DNA from: Bacillota bacterium
Lineage (GTDB): Bacteria; Bacillota; UBA994; UBA5500
DNA length: 49,302 nt
Assembly: GCA_023436245.1 (NCBI GenBank)
Contig: JAEZJZ010000047.1
Location: 1-49,302, forward strand
Direction of reading: 5' to 3'
In this document: piece after piece, positions 33,592 through 41,584 of the stretch
Position numbering within the stretch: the stretch's first letter is position 1
How the letters are laid out: every line of letters begins with the position of its first letter
Position numbers and translations under genes: made by a program
Notes under the pieces: generated by a model
Database searches by the model: none
What the model was told of the DNA's origin: nothing
What the model saw: only the letters and a program-made list of their open reading frames with translations

Positions 33592-34509
33592 TCATTCCCC
33601 CCTTTTCAGGAACTCCTGTCCCTTCGCCCTCAGCCTGGTCAGCAACTGCTCTGCTGCCAGCGTACGAAAACGATCGGGGTGAGCTACCAAGGAGAACCCC
33701 CGCTTGATGCAGAGTCCCTGCACTTGCACGGTGGCTACCCGACCTAGTGCCAGCAGATCAGCCAACGCCCACTTGGAGCAAAAGGCATAGCCGACACCTG
33801 ACTGAACCGCGGTCAGGACGGAGCTGCTGCTGCCAACTACCAATACGGTCGGCAGCGTCTCTGGCTCCAAGCCCAACTGCGCGAGAGCCCGCTCATATGT
33901 CTCGCGCGTACCCGAGCCTGGCTCCCTGGCCACGAACGGGTTATGTAACAACTCCTCTGGAGAAATGCACTGGCCTGCCCAGCGATGATTGGCCGCGACC
34001 GCAATCAGCAGTTCATCAGACGCCAGATGGCTGGTCAAAGCGCGCGAGCTGGGCGGCAGGCTGCCGATCACCCCGAAGTCGATGCGCTTGTTCTCAAGCC
34101 AGTCCATGATCTGCTCGCTGTCTCCGATCTCCAAATGTAATCGCACCTTGGGATGCTCCATCACGAAGTCAGCAAGCAGCCTCGGCAAGATGTACTCGCC
34201 TGGAATCGTGCTTGCGCCTATCTGCACGGGACCACTCACTTCTCCCGTCAGTTGGCTGACCAGTGTTTGGGTCTGCTGCAGCCTGTGAAAGACCTCGTCC
34301 GCAAACTGCACCAAAGCCTCCCCAGCCGGCGTCAGTTCGCAGGTGCGAGCATTGCGCACAATCAACTGGGCCCCCAATTCCTCTTCGAGCGACTGAATCT
34401 GCAAACTGACCGCTGGCTGCGTCAACCCGATCTGCCTGGCCGCTGCAGAGAAATTACCGTACTCGCGGACCGCGAGCAGGGTTTGCAGGTAGTTGAGGTT
34501 CAAAGACAT
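33592..34509 (-). CDS. LysR-type regulator, probably selenium-metabolism associated
   Basis: A 305-residue LysR regulator with N-terminal winged HTH (NYLQTLLAVREYGNFSAAARQI, LTQPAVSLQIQSLEEELGAQL) and a CysB-like effector domain (GASTIPGEYILPRLL, EPGSGTRETYE). LysR proteins beside selD form a recognised selenium-associated subgroup, which fits the TGA-G-ATG junction with selD here. The start could be ATG 34509 or the TTG three codons later, which is better spaced from GGGG. It may respond to a selenium or sulfur metabolite; this is inference from context. Confidence 0.87.
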   Translation of the reverse strand: MSLNLNYLQTLLAVREYGNFSAAARQIGLTQPAVSLQIQSLEEELGAQLIVRNARTCELTPAGEALVQFADEVFHRLQQTQTLVSQLTGEVSGPVQIGASTIPGEYILPRLLADFVMEHPKVRLHLEIGDSEQIMDWLENKRIDFGVIGSLPPSSRALTSHLASDELLIAVAANHRWAGQCISPEELLHNPFVAREPGSGTRETYERALAQLGLEPETLPTVLVVGSSSSVLTAVQSGVGYAFCSKWALADLLALGRVATVQVQGLCIKRGFSLVAHPDRFRTLAAEQLLTRLRAKGQEFLKRGE

Positions 34510-34593
34510 CACCCCATAACTGAAACTTATGATTTACGCCAAGAGAATTATATCCCTGCACTCCCTGCGATTCAAGCGATATCTGTTACAGAA

Positions 34594-34622
34594 CAACAAA
34601 GCGCCGCAGATAGCCTGCGGCG
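34594..34622 (-). terminator. Terminator after the YIEGIA gene pair
   Basis: On the minus strand GCCGCAG-GCTAT-CTGCGGC followed by GCTTTGTTG. A second 7-bp hairpin (GCAGCAC-gcca-GTGCTGC) lies just upstream. Confidence 0.65.
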
Positions 34623-34644
34623 TCCAGCAGCACTGGCGTGCTGC

Positions 34645-34833
34645 TTACTTATCCACTACGAAGATCACGCCATTGGCCAGCTTGTGTACCCAGCCGTGCA
34701 TGAACCGAGCAAACTCGGTGGCCAACTGCTCCTGTTCCTCCTCAGAGCTAGCCAGGATGATTGGGGCACCGGACGAAAGCACTTTTCCCTCCTGCGCCAC
34801 GAAGATCCCCATGATCCCCTTCTTCTCACTCAC
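34645..34833 (-). CDS. Small capping-complex subunit for YIEGIA protein
   Basis: A 62-residue protein beginning MSEKKGIMGIFVAQEGKVLS, with a C-terminal hydrophobic strand (NGVIFVVDK). It is encoded 10 bp after the YIEGIA gene. Small proteins of this size next to YIEGIA membrane proteins are annotated as capping-complex subunits in spore-forming Firmicutes; the assignment rests on size, sequence character and pairing. Confidence 0.75.
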   Translation of the reverse strand: MSEKKGIMGIFVAQEGKVLSSGAPIILASSEEEQEQLATEFARFMHGWVHKLANGVIFVVDK

Positions 34834-34843
34834 TCGCTCACCT

Positions 34844-35734
34844 CTATTTGATAATCTTCTTCACTGCCTCCAGGACCGGCACTTGACCGAGCACCTGTAG
34901 GGTAGATGCCGGCTCCTGGCGCACCGGCACAAAGGCTAACGCAACCCGACCGTCCGAAAAGTTGCGGTGGCTAGCAATGTAGCGTTCGAGCCCCATCAAC
35001 CGGGAGACTTCATGCTCCATCGCCTGCCGCTGGCCGATGTTGCCGAGCACCAGCGCGGCATTCTCATCATTCGGCTCCAAGATGATCCCCAATCCATCAG
35101 CCATGATCCGATGTTGCACCTTGCTCGATCCGACGTTCATCACGAAGATATCGTCCACATACAGGCTGGCGCCATCAAAGGACAGCTTGCCCTGCCGCAA
35201 AGTAGCGATGTCGCTGATTTGCTTGCCTTTAGTGAACAAACGCAATAGCAGGAACGCCAGGCAGCCCGTCACCGCGCCGACCAGCGTCCGCACGGGCAGT
35301 GTAGAGAACTGGATGCTGGCAACGGTGCTGGTAAGGAAGCTGGAGATCATGGCCATGTAGTTGCGACCTTCCAGAGTCTTGGCTATGCCGTCAATGTAGG
35401 CCTTGCCGCGACCGCTGTTTTCACTGCTTTCCAAGTTCTGCAGGGCGTCCCGCTCGGCTTTGCGCACATCGCGAAACTGCTGGATGGCCAGCGTCAAGAA
35501 GGTGACAGCGGTGAAGTTGCGCGAAAGTAACGCCGGCACAGCCACGGCCCCAATGGCAGCTGCGATGAAGCCTGTGGTGAGGTGAATCAGATAGGCATTG
35601 GGATAGGTCGGATACTGGCGGTAATCTACTTTCAGGATTAGCCAGCGGGCCGTGAAACCTACCAACAGACTGACGAGTATAACTGCCAACTCAGCTTGGC
35701 CAAGCATGTCTTTGTCCGGGGACAGCGAAATCAC
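34844..35734 (-). CDS. YIEGIA family membrane protein
   Basis: A protein of about 290 residues with several N-terminal membrane spans, a second hydrophobic segment (TLVGAVTGCLAFLLLRLF), and the naming motif present as YIDGIAKTLEGRNYMAM near residue 114. A soluble C-terminal domain of about 110 residues follows. The family is restricted largely to spore-formers and has no firm function. The GTG at 35734 overlaps the GGGAGG site; CTG 35725 (8 nt) or ATG 35707 are alternative starts. It forms a pair with the small downstream gene. Confidence 0.8.
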   Translation of the reverse strand: MISLSPDKDMLGQAELAVILVSLLVGFTARWLILKVDYRQYPTYPNAYLIHLTTGFIAAAIGAVAVPALLSRNFTAVTFLTLAIQQFRDVRKAERDALQNLESSENSGRGKAYIDGIAKTLEGRNYMAMISSFLTSTVASIQFSTLPVRTLVGAVTGCLAFLLLRLFTKGKQISDIATLRQGKLSFDGASLYVDDIFVMNVGSSKVQHRIMADGLGIILEPNDENAALVLGNIGQRQAMEHEVSRLMGLERYIASHRNFSDGRVALAFVPVRQEPASTLQVLGQVPVLEAVKKIIK

Positions 35735-35850
35735 CTCCCAGCAGCGCCTTACTGCTAGAATCAGCCATCCCGACAGCGTTTATTCCCCGCGCTGTGCGTC
35801 GTTTGGGCGAAGCAAAAGCAGGTACGAACTCGTACCTGCTGCGAACCTGG

Positions 35851-36384
35851 CTAACGCTTACCCTTCTTAGGGCGACGATCGTCGTCTTTCTCATCCTGAA
35901 CTGGCTCTCGCTCCAGCCATTCCATGAACAGGGCTCGGTCGTTCTTCTTCGCAGCAGACGGGCTCTGCCGCCGCTTGCTAGCGGCCTGCTGCTTGGCCTG
36001 CTCCTTTGCCACCAACTGCTCCTTCAACTGCTGCATCAGCGGCGAAGCCAGTGGCATATTGGCCGGTATGGCGGCCCCGGGGCGCTTGGCGAGTTCGCTC
36101 TTCACCTGCTCCACAAACGCGCGCAAGCGAACTGGATCATGCACGTCGGCATTGCGGATCCTGAGTAGCCGATAGCCGACCTGGAGCAGATGCTCTTCTT
36201 TGCTGGCATCTCGACGCATGTTGTTCCGGGCATAATGATGATAGCCATCGACTTCGACCACCAAGTGTCCCTCAACGATGATGTCCACCTCGAGGTTGTC
36301 GATGAAGACGTTGCAGGAGATCCCCAGCCCTGCGGCTCGCAGGGCCTCGGCCACTTTGGCTTCTGCTGTAGTCACGTGAGACAA
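35851..36384 (-). CDS. DUF559 / PD-(D/E)XK endonuclease-like protein
   Basis: A 177-residue protein. Residues 1-95 match the DUF559, Vsr-like nuclease fold: LEVDIIVEGHLVVEVDGYHHY provides the D...ExD metal site, followed by RDASKEEHLLQVGYRLLRI. The last 75 residues are a charged, Lys/Gln-rich tail. TTG 36384, 10 nt after GGAGG, is the likely start; a GTG at 36375 is a weaker option. Similar proteins occur near mobile or repair genes, but none is adjacent here. Biological role unknown. Confidence 0.75.
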   Translation of the reverse strand: MSHVTTAEAKVAEALRAAGLGISCNVFIDNLEVDIIVEGHLVVEVDGYHHYARNNMRRDASKEEHLLQVGYRLLRIRNADVHDPVRLRAFVEQVKSELAKRPGAAIPANMPLASPLMQQLKEQLVAKEQAKQQAASKRRQSPSAAKKNDRALFMEWLEREPVQDEKDDDRRPKKGKR

Positions 36385-36454
36385 GGCGCTATCACCTCCT
36401 TCAGCGCTGGCCCGTTGTATGCGGATCAGATCATTGTTCTAAAACCAATAAATT

Positions 36455-36512
36455 TTGACTTGTTAACTTGTTACTTCTGCTATAATGATAGTAACATAAC
36501 TTGAACAATCCA
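36455..36512 (+). promoter_or_regulatory. Promoter and operator-like repeats of the marR gene
   Basis: TTGACT at 36455 and TTGTTA at 36460 are candidate -35 boxes (spacers 20 and 15) for a perfect TATAAT at 36481. Overlapping them is a direct repeat ACTTGTTA-ACTTGTTA, and GTTAC...GTAAC flanks the -10. This suggests a regulator site, possibly for autoregulation by the MarR protein. Confidence 0.5.
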
Positions 36513-36571
36513 AGAACGGTTTAGGGTCGCACCCCTAGGGACATGTTCTAGCTCCAGGAGGTGATAATCAG

Positions 36572-37012
36572 TTGCTGCCAAAGGAATGGGAAGATTTCTT
36601 CAACTTGATGCCGCGGATGATGAAGCGGATTCACGAGAAGTCCCCAGGCGATGAGCCAAGGCCGATGCTGGAGTACACAGCAGCCCAGATCAATACATTG
36701 CGGGCGATCGCAGGCCGGGACGAATGGCGAATGAGCGATCTCTCTCATCGTCTGCGGGTTTCAGCCGGTAGCCTGACCACGATGATCAATCGTCTGATCG
36801 AAGCGGGCCTGGTCCAGAGGACCCGCAGTGACTTGGATCGACGGGTAGTCACGGTCAAGCTGACCGACAAGGGCAAGGACTTGCTGACAGCTTCCAGGAA
36901 GAGAGCCATGCACAACTTGCACGACCTGCTGGCTGGCCTTCCTGCCGATGAGCAGGCCAGACTAAACGGAGCCCTCAGCACGGTAGTGGATGTGCTGAAC
37001 AAGATCTTCTAA
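36572..37012 (+). CDS. MarR family transcriptional regulator
   Basis: A 146-residue winged-helix regulator. The DNA-binding segment is WRMSDLSHRLRVSAGSLTTMINRLIEAGLVQRT, followed by the wing SDLDRRVVTVKLTDKG, typical of MarR. The TTG start at 36572 is 10 nt after AGGAGG. It has its own promoter and terminator, so it is monocistronic. Such regulators respond to small phenolic or oxidant ligands; the ligand here is unknown. Confidence 0.9.
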   Translation: MLPKEWEDFFNLMPRMMKRIHEKSPGDEPRPMLEYTAAQINTLRAIAGRDEWRMSDLSHRLRVSAGSLTTMINRLIEAGLVQRTRSDLDRRVVTVKLTDKGKDLLTASRKRAMHNLHDLLAGLPADEQARLNGALSTVVDVLNKIF

Positions 37013-37017
37013 ACCCA

Positions 37018-37042
37018 AAGCCCCGAACGTATCGGGGCTTTG
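37018..37042 (+). terminator. Terminator of the marR gene
   Basis: AAAGCCCCGA-acgta-TCGGGGCTTT, directly after the stop codon. Confidence 0.9.
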
Positions 37043-37155
37043 TCGTCCGGCGGCTTCCAGCACACTTCTCCCCCACTTGCCAAGCGAGTGCAGTGGGAGG
37101 GGACAGAACGTACCAGAGTGCTTTGGACGCAACTAGAGCAGTCAGATTAGGAGGC

Positions 37156-37908
37156 ATGATCTTTGTGTACGGAGGAGAGTCAAACTTCAGCGGCTTGCTA
37201 CTGCACGGGACAAGGCACGTCTTCAAAGGCACCAGAAGTAAGGATGGTGAACTGAACATAAGCTTTGCCAAATTTGAAGACTACATCTGGCAGCGAGCCA
37301 AACGCCTTGCTCTGCTTGTGGCGGCATCACTGGTGGTACTGACAGCGGCGTGGCTAGCCGAGAAGGTGAACTTGCCGCGCTGGATCTACGAACCCAGCAT
37401 GCCTCCCCTCACCCTATGGGCCTTTGAGCTAGTAGTGAGCTTCGTCGTCGGTCGCCTGACCCCAATTGGGGGGTTTCACGCAGCCGAACACCAGGTGATT
37501 GCCACGCTCTCCGAAGAAGCCCTGACACCAGATCGCGTGAAAGTCGCCAAACGGACACATGACAAATGCGGCACGGTCACTTATGCTCTCGGTCTCTTGC
37601 TGGCGCTGCCAGCTGCTCTGCTGACCAGAAATGCAGACGCGTATATCCGCATGCGCCTGCTGATTATTCCGGCAATCGGCATCCTCAGACTGCAGAGGCT
37701 GGGGCCTGCATTGGCCTTCGGTCATCTCTGGCAGAGATTTGTGTCCACCCGGGAGCCAAATGAAGAGCAGCTGCAGTTGGCGCTGGTCTGCGGACAGAAA
37801 CTGTACGAACTGGAGCGAGCAGAGACAGCCGTTGACCAACGTGAGATGGGAAATCTGCGGAGAGGTCGGGACGGTGGAGTGCCTCAGAGGAGGGGCAACG
37901 GCAGGTAG
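37156..37908 (+). CDS. DUF1385 family membrane protein
   Basis: About 250 residues. The N-terminus (YGGESNFSGLLLHGTR) is a drifted form of the family's GGQAVIEGVMMRG. Two or more membrane spans follow, then the conserved GGFHAAEHQVIATLSEE and THDKCGTVTYALGLLLALP, likely a metal-binding His/Glu/Cys region. ATG 37156 is only 1 nt after AGGAGG; GTG 37165 has 10-nt spacing and may be the true start. The C-terminal 35 residues are Arg/Gly-rich. Function of the family is unknown. The weakened N-terminal motif makes this a divergent member. Confidence 0.7.
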   Translation: MIFVYGGESNFSGLLLHGTRHVFKGTRSKDGELNISFAKFEDYIWQRAKRLALLVAASLVVLTAAWLAEKVNLPRWIYEPSMPPLTLWAFELVVSFVVGRLTPIGGFHAAEHQVIATLSEEALTPDRVKVAKRTHDKCGTVTYALGLLLALPAALLTRNADAYIRMRLLIIPAIGILRLQRLGPALAFGHLWQRFVSTREPNEEQLQLALVCGQKLYELERAETAVDQREMGNLRRGRDGGVPQRRGNGR

Positions 37909-37950
37909 TTCCTGCTGCAGAGAAGGCTCGGGAAGTCTCGTCAGGGATAC

Positions 37951-37980
37951 ACAAAATGGCTCCGAGAAGTCGGAGCCATT
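37951..37980 (-). terminator. Terminator downstream of tRNA-Sec
   Basis: On the minus strand AATGGCTCCGA-cttc-TCGGAGCCATT is followed by TTGTGT, 11 nt after the CCA end of selC. On the plus strand it also follows the DUF1385 gene. Confidence 0.85.
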
Positions 37981-37991
37981 GGCTATTCTAT

Positions 37992-38088
37992 TGGCGGGAG
38001 TATGTGGGAATCGAACCCACCCGACGCTTTATTAGAACGTCGTGCCGGATTTGAAGTCCGGAAGGCACACCAGAACCTATCTACTCCC
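37992..38088 (-). tRNA. selC: tRNA-Sec (anticodon UCA)
   Basis: A 97-nt tRNA read on the minus strand. It begins GGGAGTAGATAGG, has anticodon stem-loop CCGGACTTCAAATCCGG with anticodon TCA, a long variable arm (GACGTTCTAATAAAGCGTC), T-arm GTGGGTTCGATTCCCAC, and ends TACTCCCGCCA with encoded CCA. The long acceptor/T stack and variable arm are those of bacterial selenocysteine tRNA. The eighth acceptor pair would be G-A. It decodes the UGA codons of grdA, grdB, selD and probably the copZ-like gene. It has its own promoter and terminator. Confidence 0.95.
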
Positions 38089-38128
38089 AAAGGGTATTGT
38101 AGCACGCTTGCGAGGCGTGCGCATCAAT

Positions 38129-38158
38129 AGTATAGAGCATGAGCCATTCCTTTGTCAA
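38129..38158 (-). promoter_or_regulatory. selC promoter
   Basis: On the minus strand a perfect TTGACA, an 18-nt spacer and TATACT lie about 40 nt before the mature tRNA 5' end. A small hairpin, GCACGC...GCGTGC, sits between them. Confidence 0.8.
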
Positions 38159-38294
38159 AGCCTAAACCCATAAGCTGTGCTAATGATGCGCTCCTGCCTT
38201 TTCTTACTATTCCCATTTTGCCGGAAACAGCAGATGTGTACGGACATTTGTGGTAGAATTGTTTTCGGCACTGAAAATTACGGGAGACATGATA

Positions 38295-39584
38295 ATGAGC
38301 AAATCAACTTTTCGCGAGCGGCTGGGTCAGAGCTACTTGGGCAGGATCCAGCGGTTTCGCAAGAACGCCCAACTGTACCTAATCTGCATCGCGCTCGGGC
38401 AAATCAGTCTAGGGGCCTATAGCGTCACCTATAACCTCTACCTGAGATCGCTCAACTACTCCACATCCACCATTGGCATTCTGGTGTTCGTGGAAACTCT
38501 GGCCGCCGGATTGGCTTCTCTACCAGCTGGCATCTTCAGTGACAGGTTCGGCAGACGCCGCAGCCTCTATTATGCGATCATCTTGAGCGGTTTGGCCGCC
38601 TTCGGACAGATCACATTCACTCAGACGTTGCCGCTGCTGATGTTCTTCAACTTCATGCGCGGCAGTTCCAATACCTTCCGCACCATTTCGCAGGCGCCTT
38701 TCCTGATGGAGAACAGCGATCCAGAGGAGCGCGTTCACCTGTTCTCGGCCAATCAGGCGCTTTCGACCATGGCCTCGGTGCTGGGTAGCGCCATCGGCGG
38801 CGCTCTACCCGCTCTGCTGCTCAGTCAGGCGTTCATCGGTGGCCTGGAGATCAGCGCTCTACGCTGGACACTGGCGCTCTCCATCGGGTGCTACTTCCTG
38901 GCGGCCATTCCTGTCTTTTTTATCCGCGAGATCCCGCAGCAGCATAAGCCTCGCCCTGCCTTGACGGAACTGGCAATGGCTCTCCGGATGCCGAACATCA
39001 GGCACATGGCCGTGTTCAACGCTTTCATCGGCATGGGAGCCGGCATGGTCATCCCCTTTTTCAACGTCTTCCTGCGCGATCAGCTCGGCGCTTCCACGGC
39101 CGAAGTTGGCAGCATCATGTCAGTATCACAGATTGTGCTGACGGTGGCAGTGCTGGTCAGTCCCGTTCTGGCTAACCGCTTCGGGAAAGTACGTGCCGTA
39201 ACCATGACGCAGATGTTGTCTATTCCATTTTTGTTGACAGCTGGGTATGTTCCAAGCCTGCGCATCGTGGCCGTCGCCTATTGGCTGCGCCACGCGTTGA
39301 TGAACATGTCCTCCCCCATCTCTGGCACTTTCGCCATGGAAATGCTCACCGGCAATCAACGCGCCACCGCCAACAGCGTGTTCAATATGACAAATCAGAT
39401 CACCAGAGCAATCGCCGGTGCGTTAGGCGGCTGGATGATGGAACATATGGGCAACTCCTCGCCGTACATCGTCACTGCCGGTCTTTACCTCTGCGCCACC
39501 ATCTACTATCGCAAACACTTCACTCCGGTGGAAATGCAGATGCGGGAGCAGGAGCAACAGGCATTGGCCACAGCGACGGATTAA
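38295..39584 (+). CDS. Major facilitator superfamily transporter
   Basis: A 429-residue, roughly 12-span permease. The MFS loop 2-3 signature is present as GIFSDRFGRRRSLYYAII, and a second half begins near ALRMPNIRHMAVFNAFIG. ATG 38295 follows CGGGAGACATGAT; an ATG six bases earlier is closer to the site. A TGGTAGAAT extended -10 lies 36 nt upstream. The gene stands alone between divergent selC and convergent selB. Substrate unknown; drug efflux is possible but not shown. Confidence 0.88.
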   Translation: MSKSTFRERLGQSYLGRIQRFRKNAQLYLICIALGQISLGAYSVTYNLYLRSLNYSTSTIGILVFVETLAAGLASLPAGIFSDRFGRRRSLYYAIILSGLAAFGQITFTQTLPLLMFFNFMRGSSNTFRTISQAPFLMENSDPEERVHLFSANQALSTMASVLGSAIGGALPALLLSQAFIGGLEISALRWTLALSIGCYFLAAIPVFFIREIPQQHKPRPALTELAMALRMPNIRHMAVFNAFIGMGAGMVIPFFNVFLRDQLGASTAEVGSIMSVSQIVLTVAVLVSPVLANRFGKVRAVTMTQMLSIPFLLTAGYVPSLRIVAVAYWLRHALMNMSSPISGTFAMEMLTGNQRATANSVFNMTNQITRAIAGALGGWMMEHMGNSSPYIVTAGLYLCATIYYRKHFTPVEMQMREQEQQALATATD

Positions 39585-39624
39585 TTTGGTCGGATGAGTC
39601 AATAGTCCGTCCCCTGACTCAAGA

Positions 39625-39656
39625 GCAGAGACTGCCTGCGGCAGTCTCTGCTTTCT
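39625..39656. terminator. Bidirectional terminator between MFS gene and selB
   Basis: GCAGAGACTGCC-tgc-GGCAGTCTCTGC followed by TTTCTT on the plus strand, a 12-bp stem serving both convergent genes. Confidence 0.88.
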
Positions 39657-39661
39657 TACGT

Positions 39662-41584
39662 CTAGCCCGAAAACTGAGGGTGCAACACACGCACATCACC
39701 TTTGCGCTGAGTAACTCGTTGAGCATCAAAATAATCGAGCAGCGCCAGCGCATACTTGCGGCTGGTCTGCAACTGGTCTCGCAAATCGGCCAGCGTAATG
39801 CTGCCCTGCCCGCGCACAAACTCAACCACTCTCGCCTGCGCGGCTGCGACGGCCTCTGTCGAGAAGGCGACATCAGCATTCACCCTAGTTACTTCCTCCA
39901 GCAAGGCCATCGCCTGCACAACTTCCGTGATCCTCTCCGGTGTCTCTGCCAACTGCAGAGCTAGCTCTCCCAACTCCGGTGGAGAATAGGGGTTCTCGCC
40001 GAGGGCCGTGAGCACTGCCTCCCGAATGCGCTGGTTCTGACCAGTGAAGGATACCGTGAACTCAGCCAGCAAAACTAGGCCGCCCTGCAGGCGGAGCTGG
40101 CCTTCGCCTACGATCAAGGTGAGCAAGCTGTTGTAGAGTTTGCCTTGCGCCGAGATGTTCAAGCGGCTCCGCAGTTCCTCCTTGGGCATCCCCGGCCGCA
40201 GCGGAAAACGCCTATGGAAATCGTTCACCAGCTTGACTGCGCGCGTCACCAAGGACTGCAGGTACTCGCTGTGCAGGTAGAAGGGACGTCCGTCGATCAC
40301 GAGCGAGATCGCCAAATCGTGCTCAAGCAGTTCCTCCAGTGCCGGTTCCAGCAACTCAGCCGGGCGACCGGCCAAACGAAACAGTTCGTCAGCGTTCGGA
40401 AACTGGTCACTGTGATTCAGCAGCGTCTGGTTCAGAATCTCCAAATCCCCGCCGCTCTCGCGCTGCATCAGTTCGCGGATGCCTTCCTCCTTGAAGCGCT
40501 TGCGCTTCTTGGGATGCGCGTCCAACACGGTGCCGCCGCCAATCGTGTACATGGGAGAATAGGTGCGCACCACAAAACGATCGCCTGCCTGCAGTGCCAC
40601 GGGCTCTTCCAGGCGCAACTGCACGAGGGCCTTCTCGCCTGGCAGGAGCAGTTCAGCGTCCAACAGGACTGCCCGGCAAAGCACTTCGCTAGTTCCGGTA
40701 TAGAGGCGCAGACGGTCGCGGTTCTGCAACGGCTTGTCTGCATCAGCCAACAGGTCCAGGCGCACATCCAGCATCAAGGTGCTGCGGAGCAAGCCAGGCG
40801 CCGCCAGCACCTTCCCCCGCTCCAGGTCTGCTACCTCCAGCCCGGCCACATTCATGGCTACTCGCTGCCCAGCATGGGCAATCTCGACTTTCTGCCCGTG
40901 CACTTGAATGGAGCGAATACGCGTCTCCCGATTTTCTGGGTAAACCTCGGCCTTGTCACCAACACGCACTGTGCCAGCCACCAAGGTGCCGGTGACTACA
41001 GTGCCGAACCCGGTGACACTGAAGACGCGGTCAATGGGCAGGCGAAACGGCAAGTGCTCGTCCCGGGCGGGTACCGTCTCCGTCATCTCGTCTATCGCCT
41101 GCACCAACTCATCGAGACCCTGTCGAGTGACGGCTGAGACCGGGATGATGGGAGCATCTGCGAGAAAGGTACCCTGCAAGCGAGTGCGGGTATCGTCGAG
41201 CACCAAGTCAAGCCAATCACTGTCCACCATGTCCGTCTTGGTTAAAGCAACCAGCCCGCGCTTGGTTTCGAGCAACGAGAGAATATGCAGGTGCTCCACC
41301 GTCTGGGGCATGATGCCTTCATCCGCAGCAATCACGAGTACAACAACATCGATGCCGCCAGCCCCGGCCAGCATGTTCTTGATGAAACGCTCGTGCCCCG
41401 GCACATCCACAATCCCCGCTCGTCGTCCACTGGGCAGATCAAAGTAGGCAAAGCCCAAGTCAATGGTAATCCCGCGCTCCTTCTCCTCCCGCAGACGGTC
41501 TGTGTCGATGTTGGTCAGGGCCTTGACCAGGGTGGTCTTGCCGTGATCTATGTGTCCTGCAGTACCGATGATCACATGCTTCAT
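39662..41584 (-). CDS. selB: Selenocysteine-specific elongation factor SelB
   Basis: A 640-residue EF-Tu-like GTPase that delivers Sec-tRNA to UGA and binds the SECIS hairpin. G motifs are GTAGHIDHGKTTL (G1), DVPGHERF (G3) and LTKTDMVD (G4), with IDLGFAYFDLPSGR typical of SelB. Two beta-barrel domains follow, then a C-terminal winged-helix array of about 250 residues that recognises SECIS RNA (LRDQLQTSRKYALALLDYFDAQRVTQRKGD). It overlaps selA by 4 bp (ATGA), so the two are coupled. Last gene of the trxB-selA-selB cluster. Confidence 0.96.
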   Translation of the reverse strand: MKHVIIGTAGHIDHGKTTLVKALTNIDTDRLREEKERGITIDLGFAYFDLPSGRRAGIVDVPGHERFIKNMLAGAGGIDVVVLVIAADEGIMPQTVEHLHILSLLETKRGLVALTKTDMVDSDWLDLVLDDTRTRLQGTFLADAPIIPVSAVTRQGLDELVQAIDEMTETVPARDEHLPFRLPIDRVFSVTGFGTVVTGTLVAGTVRVGDKAEVYPENRETRIRSIQVHGQKVEIAHAGQRVAMNVAGLEVADLERGKVLAAPGLLRSTLMLDVRLDLLADADKPLQNRDRLRLYTGTSEVLCRAVLLDAELLLPGEKALVQLRLEEPVALQAGDRFVVRTYSPMYTIGGGTVLDAHPKKRKRFKEEGIRELMQRESGGDLEILNQTLLNHSDQFPNADELFRLAGRPAELLEPALEELLEHDLAISLVIDGRPFYLHSEYLQSLVTRAVKLVNDFHRRFPLRPGMPKEELRSRLNISAQGKLYNSLLTLIVGEGQLRLQGGLVLLAEFTVSFTGQNQRIREAVLTALGENPYSPPELGELALQLAETPERITEVVQAMALLEEVTRVNADVAFSTEAVAAAQARVVEFVRGQGSITLADLRDQLQTSRKYALALLDYFDAQRVTQRKGDVRVLHPQFSG

